64,000 nucleotides of DNA from Acidimicrobiia bacterium (GTDB lineage: Bacteria > Actinomycetota > Acidimicrobiia > Acidimicrobiales > VFJN01). Below, piece after piece: positions 34,652 through 44,333 of the stretch; the first letter of the stretch is position 1, and every line of letters starts with the position of its first letter. The position numbers and the translations under genes were made by a program. The DNA lies in the NCBI GenBank assembly GCA_009694375.1, contig SHVB01000001.1:196366-260365 (forward strand), in the 5' to 3' direction. The notes under the pieces were generated by a model. It was not told the DNA's origin. It saw only the letters and a program-made list of their open reading frames with translations, and ran no database searches.

Positions 34652-35110
34652 TCAGTAGGCGCCGGCGAGTTTGTTGTGGTCCCAACTCACCACGCGCTCA
34701 CCGGTGATCCGCACCCCGAAGCGCTTGGCGCCGGTGGCGTGCACATGCGGCCGGACCTCCTCAGTGACCTCACCGAAGTAGCGCTCGTAGACCGCTTCAC
34801 CGATCGCCATAATGGCGTCGTGGTCGGTGATGACCTCGGCCCGGCCCACGATCTCCACGCCCATGAGGTGTTCGTAGTCGGCTCCAGTTTCCACCAGGCA
34901 GGTCACCCGCGAGTCGCGCTGCAGGTTGAGGATCTTCTGGCTCTTGCCGAAGGTCCAGAACACGGCGTCACCGTCGATCATGGCGTACCACATGGCCACC
35001 AGATGGATCGTGCCATCGTGGTTGAAGGAGGCCACGTTCATCGTGTGGCGGCCATCGAGGTACTGGGCCACCTCGGCTTCGGTCATCTTGATCTGGTCAC
35101 GACGAGACAT
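34652..35110 (-). CDS. PPOX-class F420/FMN-dependent protein
   Basis: 152 residues, split-barrel flavin/F420-binding fold of the pyridoxamine 5'-phosphate oxidase superfamily. Typical segments are MTEAEVAQYLDGRHTMNVAS, GTIHLVAMWYA, GKSQKILNLQRDSRVTCLVE and the C-terminal VRITGERVVSWDHNKLAG. Actinobacterial members of this shape often use F420 to reduce or oxidise biliverdin-like or unknown substrates. Start at ATG 35110. Convergent with crcB. Confidence 0.82.
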   Translation of the reverse strand: MSRRDQIKMTEAEVAQYLDGRHTMNVASFNHDGTIHLVAMWYAMIDGDAVFWTFGKSQKILNLQRDSRVTCLVETGADYEHLMGVEIVGRAEVITDHDAIMAIGEAVYERYFGEVTEEVRPHVHATGAKRFGVRITGERVVSWDHNKLAGAY

Positions 35111-35120
35111 AGATCTCTGT

Positions 35121-35945
35121 CTACTGCCTGTAGGTACCCGGAGCGTTACCGGGAGCAAAGAGTTCGGGAGCCACGGGACAATCGGTGCGCCGGACGGCTT
35201 CGGCGGGCGCCTCCAGACCGGCCGGGCCGCATACCTTGTCCACCAGGGACAGCGGCACCACCTCTTCGTCGAGGTCCCAGGGATCCGTGGGCCGGATGGC
35301 CCGTCGATTGGCAAGGGCCTCCCACATGCGCGGCGGCAACAAGCGCCCGGCGCCCACCGTGAGCCACACGGGCACCTCCGCCGCCTGGGCCACTGCGGCG
35401 GCCGCGTAGGAACCGCTCACCCCCACAAATCCGCTGGGCCCGCAGGCCACCGCCTCGAGCAAGACGACCTCGGAGTGGACCACGGCGGCGGCGAGGCCGG
35501 CCGGGGCAACGTCTACCGCATCGATACCAGCCTGCTGCAAACGACGAACGAGGCCGCTCCCCTCCCCCAGCACATCGACCGCCAGCACCTCCACGTCGCC
35601 GCGACCGGGCAGGGCCTCGCCCACCAACTCCGGCCAGCCGATCACGCACACGGTGCCATCTTCGGGTAGGGCAAAGGCCAGTTCGCGCCCAGTGGGATCG
35701 GAGTCGATGTCGTCGACCGCTTGCCATGCCTCCCGCCGACCTTCCGGCGAGGTGAGCACCCGCGCACACAGCCACCACAACGGACCAGAGGTGGGATGGC
35801 GGTCCACGATGCGTCGGCAGGCCGCCACCAGTCCGGCCGGATCATCATGAAAGGCGGCGAGGGCCTGGGCGGTCTCGCGCACCAGCACGGCCTGATCGAT
35901 CCCCGATGCTCGGGCCACATAACGGAGCCGCTCGATCGGATGCAT
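35121..35945 (-). CDS. Conserved-looking protein with eIF-2B/MtnA-like features
   Basis: 274 residues. The first 90 residues are helical (ETAQALAAFHDDPAGLVAACRR). The rest looks like a Rossmann-type domain resembling eIF-2B alpha/ribose-1,5-bisphosphate isomerase proteins: VLLEAVACGPSGFVGVSGSY, AAVAQAAEVPVWLTVGAGR and a VPLSLVDKVCGPAGL end. The fold assignment is tentative and no catalytic residues are certain. TAGGTT lies 6 nt before the ATG, so the mRNA is probably leaderless. It precedes the F420-type gene on the same strand by 10 nt. Confidence 0.6.
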   Translation of the reverse strand: MHPIERLRYVARASGIDQAVLVRETAQALAAFHDDPAGLVAACRRIVDRHPTSGPLWWLCARVLTSPEGRREAWQAVDDIDSDPTGRELAFALPEDGTVCVIGWPELVGEALPGRGDVEVLAVDVLGEGSGLVRRLQQAGIDAVDVAPAGLAAAVVHSEVVLLEAVACGPSGFVGVSGSYAAAAVAQAAEVPVWLTVGAGRLLPPRMWEALANRRAIRPTDPWDLDEEVVPLSLVDKVCGPAGLEAPAEAVRRTDCPVAPELFAPGNAPGTYRQ

Positions 35946-35951
35946 TGCCTG

Positions 35952-35957
35952 AACCTA
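35952..35957 (-). promoter_or_regulatory. -10 element, leaderless start at 35945
   Basis: TAGGTT, 6 nt, ATG 35945; no Shine-Dalgarno sequence. Confidence 0.55.
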
Positions 35958-35995
35958 CCGGGGTTCGGTCCAACGCCCTTCCCCCTTCGCGGCCG

Positions 35996-36448
35996 TTAGA
36001 CCCCGGGCTTGAAGAACATGAGATACCCAAGCGCCAGGAAGACCACGGTGGCGATGTCATTTCCCCATCGCAGTTGCCGCCCGGCACTGGCCTCTCCCGC
36101 CGCCAGGCGACGCAGCGCCGGCCCGGTAATGCCGCCCACCACCCCACACAGCGCCAGCCACAGCAGCAGAGCCAGGGACAGCCAGGTTTGGCTGAAATCC
36201 CATGGCGAGCCGGAGGCGAAGACCAGCGCCAGCCCGAGGAGGCCGGTGACTACCAGGGCCGGCAGGTGAACCCATTGTGTATTGCGGGCCAGATGGTCCG
36301 CTACCCCGCTGGCTCCTAGCTCCCCCTGGGCCTGCGTCCCGAACCGACCCCGCCAGCCCACCAACGGGGCGAAGGCCACCGCGAAGGAAAAGACGTGGCC
36401 CATCAGCAAAAGGTTGTACCAATGAGAGGCGTAAACGGCGAGGACCAT
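35996..36448 (-). CDS. Four-helix integral membrane protein (unknown)
   Basis: 150 residues with about four hydrophobic helices (YNLLLMGHVFSFAVAFAPLV; WVHLPALVVTGLLGLALVFA; TWLSLALLLWLALCGVVGGI; IATVVFLALGYLMFF). Helix 1 has a His and helix 2 is preceded by another (RNTQWVHLP), recalling DUF2269/CopD-like membrane proteins, but no cofactor site is certain. TAAGGT lies 8 nt before the ATG. Function unknown. Confidence 0.65.
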   Translation of the reverse strand: MVLAVYASHWYNLLLMGHVFSFAVAFAPLVGWRGRFGTQAQGELGASGVADHLARNTQWVHLPALVVTGLLGLALVFASGSPWDFSQTWLSLALLLWLALCGVVGGITGPALRRLAAGEASAGRQLRWGNDIATVVFLALGYLMFFKPGV

Positions 36449-36517
36449 ACGGGAGGACCTTAGAGAGGCTCGGCGGAATCTGCTCGCGCGGAACCTAGCG
36501 CGCTACCGTCGGGACTC

Positions 36518-37006
36518 GTGGCGACCGACCCCCCTGCCGATCTCACCCTTACGCCCATCAACGGCGAGTCCCGCACGGTGAAAGGCTGGGTGACCACCTT
36601 TCAGTTGGCCGCCGTGGTGCTCGACCCGTTCACCAACGAGAGCGCCTGGCTTATCGCCACCGCCGGACGGATTCTCACGCACTTCAACGGCGCCGACTGC
36701 CGGGCCGCCTTCATCATCACCGGAACCGCCGAAGAGGCCCGCCAGTTCCTCGGCCCGTGGGCCAAGACCATCCTCACCTTCGCCGACCCCACCCGTGCCG
36801 CCGTCAGCGCCCTCGGTCTCCAGGAACTACCAGCGTTCGTGCAGATTCAGGGCGACCTGCACGTGGCCAGCGCCGCCGAGGGCTGGGATCCGCCCCAGTG
36901 GCGAGCAGTGGCGGCCAGCCTGGCCAAGGCCATGAGTTGGTCCTCGCCGCTCATCCCCGAACCCCACGACCCCTCGCCCTACGCCGGCGCCGCCGCCGCA
37001 GGCTGA
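36518..37006 (+). CDS. Thioredoxin-fold-like hypothetical protein without CxxC
   Basis: 162 residues from GTG 36518, with a TACCGT hexamer 8 nt upstream. The alternation of strands and helices ([56 protein letters not shown]) resembles a thioredoxin-like fold, including the cis-Pro-like LPAFVQI strand, but the active CxxC is missing; only one Cys is present. Its 3' end overlaps the convergent fumC gene by 28 nt. Role unknown. Confidence 0.55.
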   Translation: MATDPPADLTLTPINGESRTVKGWVTTFQLAAVVLDPFTNESAWLIATAGRILTHFNGADCRAAFIITGTAEEARQFLGPWAKTILTFADPTRAAVSALGLQELPAFVQIQGDLHVASAAEGWDPPQWRAVAASLAKAMSWSSPLIPEPHDPSPYAGAAAAG

Positions 37007-38391
37007 TCGGGCTCCGCCCCCTTAGTAAGACCGAGCAGATCGAGCCGGGCGTCGAGTTCGGTAGTTTCCATGAGCCGGCGGGCGATCACTAGCTCACGGA
37101 TACTTTGGCCGGTCTTGGCCGACTCTTGCACCAGTGCCGCCACCTGGTCGTAGCCGAGCACCGAATTGAGCGCCGCCGCCACCTGGGGGGTGGCCTCGGC
37201 ATACCGCCGCATCCGTTCCTCGTTCGCTTCCAGGCCGCTGATGCAGCGGTCGGCAAAAAGGCGCGTGACGTTGGTGAGAAGTCGGATGGACTCCAACAGA
37301 TTACGGGCCATCACCGGCAGAAAGGCGTTCAATTCGAAGCTGCCCTGACTACCGGCGAAGGCCATGGCGGCATCGTTGCCAAATACCTGGACCACCACCT
37401 GGCTCACGGCCTCGGGCAGCACCGGGTTCACCTTGCCCGGCATGATCGACGACCCGGGCTGGAGGTCGGGAAGGCGGATCTCCGCTAGTCCGGAGGTGGG
37501 GCCCGACGCCATCCAGCGTAGGTCGTTGGCAATCTTCAGGAGCGCCCCCGACAGCGCCCGCAGTTCTCCCGACAGGCTCACCAGCGCGTCTTGAGCCCCT
37601 TGAGCGGCGAAATGGTTACGCGCCACCCGCAGCACCACATTGCCTCGCTCAGCCAGTAGGGAAACCACGGCAGCGGCAAACCCCGGCGGGGCGTTGAGGC
37701 CGGTGCCGGTGGCGGTGCCCCCCAACGGCAGTTCCCCCACCACCACCACCGCGGCGGCAATCCGTTCGCCGGCCTGGCTGATCTGGGCGGCATAGCCACC
37801 CATCTCCTGGCCAAGGGTCACCGGCGTCGCGTCCATGAGGTGGGTACGACCGGCTTTCACGACGGTGGCGTATTGGTGGGCTTTGGCGAGCAGCGTTCCG
37901 GCGAGATGATCAAGGGCCGGCAGCAGACCGTGGGACACCGTCATCACCGCCGCCAGGTGGATGGCGGAGGGAAACACGTCGTTGGACGACTGCGAGGCGT
38001 TCACGTCGTCGTTGGGATGGACCACTCGACCCAGACGCTCGGCGGCGAGGAAGGCAATCACTTCGTTGGCGTTCATGTTGGTCGACGTGCCCGATCCGGT
38101 TTGAAACACGTCGACCGGAAACTCGTCGTCCCACTGCCCCCGGGCCACTTCGCGGCCCGCCGCCGCCACCGCCGCCCCTACCTCGGGCGCTAGCACTCGG
38201 AGGGAGACGTTCACCTCCGCGGCGGCGGCCTTGATGGCGCCGAGGGCATGGATCAGAGACGGCTCCATCACCATTCCCGACACGGGGAAGTTCTCCACCG
38301 CTCGCTGCGTTTGGGGCCCCCACCGAGCCGTGGAGGGCACCCGAACCTCGCCCATCGAGTCGTGCTCAACCCGGAATCCGTCGTCCGACAT
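36979..38391 (-). CDS. fumC: Fumarate hydratase class II
   Basis: 470 residues, oxygen-stable cluster-free fumarase of the TCA cycle (fumarate to L-malate). Markers are [49 protein letters not shown] and the signature [11 protein letters not shown] with the catalytic Ser. Its ATG at 38391 has TAGCGT 6 nt upstream. It is divergent from a class I fumarase gene starting 37 nt away, so the cell holds both the Fe-S-dependent and the cluster-free form. Confidence 0.94.
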   Translation of the reverse strand: MSDDGFRVEHDSMGEVRVPSTARWGPQTQRAVENFPVSGMVMEPSLIHALGAIKAAAAEVNVSLRVLAPEVGAAVAAAGREVARGQWDDEFPVDVFQTGSGTSTNMNANEVIAFLAAERLGRVVHPNDDVNASQSSNDVFPSAIHLAAVMTVSHGLLPALDHLAGTLLAKAHQYATVVKAGRTHLMDATPVTLGQEMGGYAAQISQAGERIAAAVVVVGELPLGGTATGTGLNAPPGFAAAVVSLLAERGNVVLRVARNHFAAQGAQDALVSLSGELRALSGALLKIANDLRWMASGPTSGLAEIRLPDLQPGSSIMPGKVNPVLPEAVSQVVVQVFGNDAAMAFAGSQGSFELNAFLPVMARNLLESIRLLTNVTRLFADRCISGLEANEERMRRYAEATPQVAAALNSVLGYDQVAALVQESAKTGQSIRELVIARRLMETTELDARLDLLGLTKGAEPDQPAAAAPA

Positions 38392-38397
38392 GACCCC

Positions 38398-38403
38398 ACG
38401 CTA
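38398..38403 (-). promoter_or_regulatory. -10 element of fumC (leaderless)
   Basis: TAGCGT on the minus strand, 6 nt before ATG 38391. It mirrors the TAGCGT at 38414-38419 that serves the divergent fumarase. Confidence 0.55.
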
Positions 38404-38413
38404 CGCAGGGGCC

Positions 38414-38419
38414 TAGCGT
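38414..38419 (+). promoter_or_regulatory. -10 element of the class I fumarase
   Basis: TAGCGT, 9 nt before ATG 38429, with AAGGGG between. The two hexamers form the inverted pair ACGCTA...TAGCGT, 10 nt apart, so the two polymerases cannot bind at once. Confidence 0.45.
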
Positions 38420-38428
38420 TAAGGGGCG

Positions 38429-40063
38429 ATGAGTGACCTCCCTTTCACCGAACTGCTCCCCCTTGGTCCTGACGACACGCCCTACCGCCTCCTCACCACC
38501 GAGGGCGTGGCGACGATCGAAGCGGCCGGACGGAGTTTTCTCGAGGTGTCCCCCGACGCCCTGACCCTGCTCACCCGTACGGCGTTCCGCGACATCGCCC
38601 ATTGGCTTCGACCCAGCCACCTCGCCCAGTTGCGACGGATCATCGACGATCCAGAGGCCTCGGCCAACGACCGTTTCGTGGCGATCGATCTGCTGAAGAA
38701 CGCCAACGTGGCCGCCGGTGGGGTGCTGCCCATGTGTCAAGACACCGGCACGGCGATCGTCATGGGCAAACGCGGTGAGCGGGTGCTCACCGGCGGCGAC
38801 GACGAGCGGGCGATCACCATGGGGATCCAACAGACGTACGAGACGTCGGCCCTGCGGTTTTCCCAGATGGCTCCGATCACGATGTGGGACGAGATCAACA
38901 CCGGTACCAACCTCCCAGCCCAGATTGAGCTCTACGCCACCGGCGGCGATGCCTACACGTTGCTCTTCATGGCCAAGGGAGGGGGCTCCGCCAACAAGAG
39001 TTACTTGTATCAGGAGACCAAAGCGGTGCTGAATCGCCCCTCCATGCTGAAGTTCCTCGACGAGAAACTCCGCACCCTGGGCACCTCGGCCTGCCCGCCG
39101 TACCACCTCGCCATCGTGATCGGCGGTCCGTCGGCGGAGTTCGCCCTCAAGACGGCGAAGTACGCCTCGGCGCACTACCTCGACACCCTCCCCACTACCG
39201 GCTCCCGCCTTGGTCACGGATTTCGCGACCACGAACTCGAAGCCGATGTGCTCACCCTCACCCAGGGATTTGGCATCGGGGCCCAGTTCGGAGGGAAGTA
39301 CTTCTGCCACGACGTGCGCGTGGTGCGCCTCCCCCGCCACGGGGCCTCCTTGCCGGTCGCCATCGCGGTGTCCTGCTCCGCCGACCGTCAGGCTCTGGGC
39401 AAAATCACCAGCCAGGGCGTGTTCCTTGAGCAACTCGAGCAAGACCCGGCGAAGTACCTCCCTGAGATCACCCAGGACGACCTCGTCGACGCCGATGTGG
39501 TGCACGTCGACCTCAACCAGCCCATGGCCCAGATTCGTGCCCAACTATCCCGGTACCCCGTGAAGACCCGGCTCTCCCTCAGCGGGCCCATGGTGGTGGC
39601 CCGAGATCTGGCCCACGCCAAGATCAAAGAACGCCTCGATGCGGGCGAGGCAATGCCGGCCTACCTCGTGGACCACTGCGTCTACTACGCCGGCCCCGCC
39701 AAAACCCCCGAGGGCTACGCCAGCGGATCCTTCGGACCAACCACCGCCGGGCGGATGGACTCCTACGTGGCGCAGTTCCAAGCCGCCGGTGGGTCGCTGG
39801 TGATGCTGGCCAAAGGGAACCGGAGCCGAGCGGTCACCGATGCCTGCGCCGCCCACGGCGGCTTCTACCTCGGGTCGATCGGTGGCCCGGCCGCTCGGCT
39901 GGCGCAGGACTGCATCCGTCGGGTGGAGGTGCTCGAATATCCCGAGTTGGGCATGGAGGCGATCTGGATGATCGAGGTGGAGAACTTCCCCGCTTTCATC
40001 GTGGTGGACGACAAGGGCCACGACTTCTTCGACCTCGTGAGCACGCCGGTGGCCATCACCTGA
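38429..40063 (+). CDS. fumA: Fumarate hydratase class I (Fe-S)
   Basis: 544 residues, the single-chain [4Fe-4S] fumarase. The alpha region carries Cys103 ([10 protein letters not shown]) and Cys222 ([10 protein letters not shown]), and the third ligand is most likely Cys316 (AVSCSADR); [17 protein letters not shown] and [11 protein letters not shown] mark the beta region. It catalyses the same step as fumC but depends on a cluster made by the SUF system. TSACPPYHL and [10 protein letters not shown] are well kept, so it should be active. Confidence 0.93.
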   Translation: MSDLPFTELLPLGPDDTPYRLLTTEGVATIEAAGRSFLEVSPDALTLLTRTAFRDIAHWLRPSHLAQLRRIIDDPEASANDRFVAIDLLKNANVAAGGVLPMCQDTGTAIVMGKRGERVLTGGDDERAITMGIQQTYETSALRFSQMAPITMWDEINTGTNLPAQIELYATGGDAYTLLFMAKGGGSANKSYLYQETKAVLNRPSMLKFLDEKLRTLGTSACPPYHLAIVIGGPSAEFALKTAKYASAHYLDTLPTTGSRLGHGFRDHELEADVLTLTQGFGIGAQFGGKYFCHDVRVVRLPRHGASLPVAIAVSCSADRQALGKITSQGVFLEQLEQDPAKYLPEITQDDLVDADVVHVDLNQPMAQIRAQLSRYPVKTRLSLSGPMVVARDLAHAKIKERLDAGEAMPAYLVDHCVYYAGPAKTPEGYASGSFGPTTAGRMDSYVAQFQAAGGSLVMLAKGNRSRAVTDACAAHGGFYLGSIGGPAARLAQDCIRRVEVLEYPELGMEAIWMIEVENFPAFIVVDDKGHDFFDLVSTPVAIT

Positions 40064-40082
40064 TCCCGCCGCCCCGGTTCGC

Positions 40083-41690
40083 TCAGGCCAGTTCCACCAA
40101 CTCGAGATAGCCCTCGGCCCAGTGGTCGAGCGTGCCCTCGGGCATGAGCAACACCTTGTTGGGTTCGAGGTCGCGCACGAAGTCGGCGTCGTGACTGACC
40201 AACACGATGCTCCCCGGCCAGCCTCGCAACCCTTCGGCCACGGCCCGGCGCGAACCCGGGTCGAGGTTGTTGGTGGGTTCATCGAGCAGCAATAGGTTGT
40301 GCCGCCCCGCCACGAGAATGGCCAGCGCCAGTTTCGTCTTCTCGCCGCCGGAGAGCGTGCCGGCATCCTGGTGGACCTTGTCGCCGGTGAGGCCCATGGC
40401 CCCCACGATGGCCCGCAGATCGGGGTCGGCGGCGTGGGGCACCTGCTCCCGGAGGTGCTCGAGGATGGTCCGGCCCGCCTGGATGCCCTCGTGCTCCTGG
40501 GCGTAGTACCCCGCCACCACGTTGTGACCTAGCCGGAAACTGCCCTCCTCGGGCTGGCGTTGGGCGGCGAGCACCCGCAACAGGCTGGTCTTGCCGGCCC
40601 CGTTGAGCCCCATGATGAGGAGTCGTTCTCCCCGTTCCAGCGCAAAATCGACATCGCGAAACACCTCGTTGTCGCCGTAGCGCACCGCTAGGCCCGCACC
40701 ATCGAGCACGAGACGACCGGGAGGGGGCGGCGGCGGAAATTTCACATGCACCGAGCGATTCCCCTTCGACACCTCCACCTTGGTGTCTTCCAAACGCACG
40801 ATGCGCTTCTCGATGCTGTGGGCCATCGACGCCTTGGAGGCCTTGGCCCCGAAGCGGTCCACCAGGGTTTGGAGTCGATCGATCTCCTTGGCCTGGCGCT
40901 GAGCGACCTTGGCCAGGCGGATCTCGTCTTTGGCGCGGTTGGCGAGGTACTCGGTGTAGGTGCCCTTGTATTCCTCCATGGCGCCGAGGCTGGCGTCGTC
41001 GTATCGGTCGAGATGCAACACGCGCGTGATGGCTTCGTCGAGCAGGTCGAGGTCGTGGCTGATCACCAACAGCGCGCCCCGATAACCACGCATGAAGCCC
41101 AACAGCCACTCCTTGGCATCGCTGTCCAGGTGGTTGGTGGGCTCATCAAGGAGAAGGACGTCGCTGCCGGCGAAGAGGATCCGGGCAATCTCCACCCGGC
41201 GCCGCTGCCCGCCCGAGAGTGCCCCCACCGGCAGTTCGAGGCGGTCGGCTTCGAGACCCAGGCCCGCCGCGATGCGCAGCGCTTCGCTCTCCGCTGAATA
41301 CCCGCCATCCACGCGAAACTGCTCTTCGGCCCGGGCGAACCGCTCGACGGCTCGCTCCGAAGGGTCTTCCTCCATCTGCAGCCGGAGTTTTTCAATGCGG
41401 GTCATGGCTTCGTCGAACCCGCGACCGGACAAGATGTGGCGGATAGCGGGCATCTGATCGTCAACGCCGTCGAGGCGCGGGTCCTGAGGGAGGTACCCGA
41501 GCCCCCCGGTGCGGTTCACCACGCCGGCGAAGGGGTCGGAGACACCGCCGAGCACCTTGAGCAGGCTGGTCTTGCCCGCTCCGTTGCGGCCTACCAAGCC
41601 CACCTTGTCCCGGGCGCGAATCGAGAAACTGACCCCGTCCATGATGACGGAGCCTCCAACCTCTACGGCGAGTTCTCGAACCTGCAGCAC
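40083..41690 (-). CDS. ABC-F family ATPase
   Basis: 535 residues from GTG 41690 (LQVRELAVEVGG); longer in-frame starts overlap the DMT gene and lack homology. Two ABC domains in one chain, no membrane part: GRNGAGKTSLL with LSGGQRRRVEIA and LLLDEPTNHLD, a charged linker (KRIVRLEDTKVEV), then GLNGAGKTSLL with LSGGEKTKLALA and LLLDEPTNNLD. ABC-F proteins act at the ribosome, as translation factors or antibiotic-protection factors. The linker does not show which. Divergent from the DMT transporter gene. Confidence 0.88.
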   Translation of the reverse strand: MLQVRELAVEVGGSVIMDGVSFSIRARDKVGLVGRNGAGKTSLLKVLGGVSDPFAGVVNRTGGLGYLPQDPRLDGVDDQMPAIRHILSGRGFDEAMTRIEKLRLQMEEDPSERAVERFARAEEQFRVDGGYSAESEALRIAAGLGLEADRLELPVGALSGGQRRRVEIARILFAGSDVLLLDEPTNHLDSDAKEWLLGFMRGYRGALLVISHDLDLLDEAITRVLHLDRYDDASLGAMEEYKGTYTEYLANRAKDEIRLAKVAQRQAKEIDRLQTLVDRFGAKASKASMAHSIEKRIVRLEDTKVEVSKGNRSVHVKFPPPPPPGRLVLDGAGLAVRYGDNEVFRDVDFALERGERLLIMGLNGAGKTSLLRVLAAQRQPEEGSFRLGHNVVAGYYAQEHEGIQAGRTILEHLREQVPHAADPDLRAIVGAMGLTGDKVHQDAGTLSGGEKTKLALAILVAGRHNLLLLDEPTNNLDPGSRRAVAEGLRGWPGSIVLVSHDADFVRDLEPNKVLLMPEGTLDHWAEGYLELVELA

Positions 41691-41745
41691 CTCACCATGG
41701 TCACAGTCGCCCACTCCGTTGACCAACTCGTTAGGTTTGATCGCT

Positions 41746-42639
41746 ATGGCGTTGGCCTCAGAATCCCGGGCCGCACTCCTCGTGGTGGCGGCCGCCACCC
41801 TCTGGGGAACCAACGGCACCGCGCAGGCCTTGGGCCCCGCCGGGGCCAGTCCGATCGCGGTGGGCGCCACCCGCACGGTGGTGGGCACGGTCGTGCTCGT
41901 GGTCATCGCGGCCAGCCGAGGTCGTCTGTGGGCCGGAGCTCGCCACCTCCAGCGCCGACCACTCGTGCTGGCCGCGCTGGCCATCAGTAGCTACCAACTC
42001 TGCTTCTTCGGGGGCGTGCGGTTGGCCGGAGTGGCCATCGGCACGGTGGTGGGGGTGGGGTCGGGGCCGCTGTGGGGTGGACTAGTGGGCTGGTTCGGTC
42101 GCGGCGAACGGCCGACGCCGCGCTGGGGCATCGCCACGGTCTTGGCGTTGCTGGGCGCCACTTTGCTCGCCACCACCAAGACCAACGGAGTCCGGGTGAA
42201 CCCGGTGGGGATTGCGCTGGCGGTGGGGGCCGGGGCGAGTTACGCCCTGTTCACCCTTTGGTCCAAGACTCTCACCGACCACCACGACCCCGACCTGGTG
42301 ATGACCTGGGCCTTTCTGCTCAGCGCCATACTGCTGCTCCCCCTCGGCCTGGCAGCCGGCATTGGCCCGATGTGGTCGGGCGTGGGCGTGGCGATGGCGC
42401 TGTGGCTTGGGTTGATGAGCCTCGCGGTGGCCTACTTGCTGTTCGGACGGGGCATCGCGGTGGTGGCGGTAGCCACGGCCACCACCTTGTCCCTCGCCGA
42501 CCCTCTCACGGCATCGGTGTTGGGGGTGATTGTCCTCCACGAAGAACTCACCCGCTCGCACCTGGCCGGGATGGCTTTGGTGCTGGCGGGCATGGGGGCC
42601 CTCACGCTCAGCGTGCCACCCATCCTCCGTCGATCGTAA
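41746..42639 (+). CDS. EamA/DMT-superfamily transporter
   Basis: 297 residues, ten predicted helices made of two EamA repeats (LLVVAAATLWGTNGTAQALG at the start; VGIALAVGAGASYALFTLWS at the second repeat; SLADPLTASVLGVIVLHEEL near the end). It should export a metabolite or amino acid; substrate unknown. Start at ATG 41746 with TAGGTT 8 nt upstream. The last 32 nt overlap the convergent SDR gene. Confidence 0.86.
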   Translation: MALASESRAALLVVAAATLWGTNGTAQALGPAGASPIAVGATRTVVGTVVLVVIAASRGRLWAGARHLQRRPLVLAALAISSYQLCFFGGVRLAGVAIGTVVGVGSGPLWGGLVGWFGRGERPTPRWGIATVLALLGATLLATTKTNGVRVNPVGIALAVGAGASYALFTLWSKTLTDHHDPDLVMTWAFLLSAILLLPLGLAAGIGPMWSGVGVAMALWLGLMSLAVAYLLFGRGIAVVAVATATTLSLADPLTASVLGVIVLHEELTRSHLAGMALVLAGMGALTLSVPPILRRS

Positions 42640-43381
42640 GGGTCTGACCGGTCATGTAAGACGAGGCATCACTGGCCAGAAACAACAATCCGCCGTCGAG
42701 TTCGTGGGCGTCGCCAGCACGGGCCATCGGACAGTTGCGCCGCATGAACTGATTGGCGCTTTCGTCGCTAAACATCAGTTCGGTCATCTCCGAGGGGAAC
42801 CAACCGGGAGCCAACGCGTTGACCCGTACGCCCTTGCGCGCCCACTGCACCGCCAGTTCCCGCGTGAGGTTCACCACCGCTCCCTTGGTGGCGCAATAGG
42901 AGGCCTGCTTGATCGGAGCCGAGGCCACCTGGCCGAGCACCGATGCGATGTTGATGATCGAACCCGACCTCGCTTCGATCATGTGGCGGCCCGCCAGTTG
43001 GCTCAGCAGAAACAGAGCGTTCAGGTTCACATCCACCACGCGACGAAAGTCCTGGATTGCCTCGTCCTCGGCGGCCACGGGAAAACCGAGTCCGGCGTTG
43101 TTCACCAACACATCAAGATGACCTTCCCGAGCCACCGCCGCCGCGATGAGTTGCTCACAGTCATGGTCGATGGACACATCGCAGGTCATCGGGACGAGGC
43201 GATCACCGAGTTCGGCGGCGAGGGCTTCCAACCGGTCCGTGCGCCGGGCCGCTGCCACTACCGTGGCGCCCGCCGCGTGCAGCACGCGAGCGAAGCGGTC
43301 ACCGAGACCGCTGGAGGCTCCGGTAACAACGGCGACGCGTCCGTCGAGACGAAACGGGGCAGTGAGATCAATGGTGCTCAT
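42608..43381 (-). CDS. Short-chain dehydrogenase/reductase
   Basis: 257 residues, classical SDR. NAD(P) motif VVTGASSGLG, VNNAGLG, the catalytic Ser in IINIASVLG and the Tyr-x3-Lys in ASYCATKGAVV are all present; the C-terminal YMTGQTLTIDGGW is typical of the FabG/gluconate dehydrogenase group. An Arg pair after the first beta strand (AARRTDRL) suggests NADP. TAAGTT lies 7 nt before ATG 43381. Substrate unknown. Confidence 0.9.
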   Translation of the reverse strand: MSTIDLTAPFRLDGRVAVVTGASSGLGDRFARVLHAAGATVVAAARRTDRLEALAAELGDRLVPMTCDVSIDHDCEQLIAAAVAREGHLDVLVNNAGLGFPVAAEDEAIQDFRRVVDVNLNALFLLSQLAGRHMIEARSGSIINIASVLGQVASAPIKQASYCATKGAVVNLTRELAVQWARKGVRVNALAPGWFPSEMTELMFSDESANQFMRRNCPMARAGDAHELDGGLLFLASDASSYMTGQTLTIDGGWVAR

Positions 43382-43388
43382 GGCCCAG

Positions 43389-43394
43389 AACTTA
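43389..43394 (-). promoter_or_regulatory. -10 element, leaderless start at 43381
   Basis: TAAGTT, 7 nt, ATG 43381; no Shine-Dalgarno sequence. Confidence 0.55.
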
Positions 43395-43438
43395 CGAGGT
43401 GGCGAGGGCAGGGGGAGGAGTCGTGGCAGGCTGAAGCC

Positions 43439-44332
43439 ATGAAGGTGCGCATCGGGTACGGGCTGGGCACGCGGGCCTCGTGCGATGCGGAGGGGTTCTC
43501 CACCCTGGTCACCAGCTTGGAAAACCACCGATTCGACTCGCTTTGGCTGTCGGAACGGGTGGGGAGCCACTGTCCCGATCCCATCGTGGGGCTCAGCATC
43601 GCGGCGGGGTTGACCAGCAAGATCAAACTCGGCTTCTCCGTGTTGGTCGTACCCGGCCGCAACCCGATGCTCCTGGCCAAACAACTCGCCACCCTTGACC
43701 GCCTGGCGCACGGACGCCTGTTGTCAGCGTTCGGCCTTGGAGCGGTGGATCCCGGCGAGCAGCAGGCCTTCGGAGTAGCGCGAGGAGATCGCGCCAACAT
43801 TTTCAACGAGGTGCTCCCTCTCCTGCGGCGGTTCTGGGCGGGCGAGACTGTGGACCATGACGGCGCCGCCTACCGCTACCTCCAGGCGGTGGTGCGACCC
43901 GTTCCCCTGCAGGACCCGTTGGAGATCTGGTTGGGTGGCATCGCTCCGTCGGAAATGAAGCGGTGCGGTCGCTTGGGCGACGGGTGGCTTCCGTCGTTCT
44001 GCACAGCCGAGGACGTGCAGAAGGGCATCGCGGTGATCCAGGCCACCGCCGCCGACCACGGCCGCGTCCTTGACCCGGAGCATTTCGGCGCCGTGTTGCC
44101 CTACTGCCACGGTCCCATTCCCGACCCGGTAGTGGCCGGTCTGGCCGCCCGGCGGCCCGATGTTCACCCAAGCCGGGTGGTCGCCAGCGGACTGGACCGC
44201 CTGCGGGAAATGATTGGTGAACACATCGAGGCGGGCGGATCGAAGTTCGTCGTGATTCCCCTGGCCGAACCAGACCACTGGGAACCGCACCTCACCGAGG
44301 TGGCCGAAGCCCTCCTTCCCCTGCAGAACTAA
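43439..44332 (+). CDS. LLM-class (F420-dependent) oxidoreductase
   Basis: 297 residues, luciferase-like TIM barrel of the TIGR-type F420 group: MKVRIGYGLGTRA, FDSLWLSERVG, KIKLGFSVLVVPGRNPMLLA, GRLLSAFGLGAVDPGEQQAFG and IWLGGIAPSEMKRCGRLGDG. Such enzymes use reduced F420 or FMN; substrates vary widely. The divergent gene is the SDR, and CAGGCT 6 nt before the ATG may be a weak -10. The following 200 nt hold a gene remnant. Confidence 0.86.
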   Translation: MKVRIGYGLGTRASCDAEGFSTLVTSLENHRFDSLWLSERVGSHCPDPIVGLSIAAGLTSKIKLGFSVLVVPGRNPMLLAKQLATLDRLAHGRLLSAFGLGAVDPGEQQAFGVARGDRANIFNEVLPLLRRFWAGETVDHDGAAYRYLQAVVRPVPLQDPLEIWLGGIAPSEMKRCGRLGDGWLPSFCTAEDVQKGIAVIQATAADHGRVLDPEHFGAVLPYCHGPIPDPVVAGLAARRPDVHPSRVVASGLDRLREMIGEHIEAGGSKFVVIPLAEPDHWEPHLTEVAEALLPLQN

Positions 44333-44333
44333 T

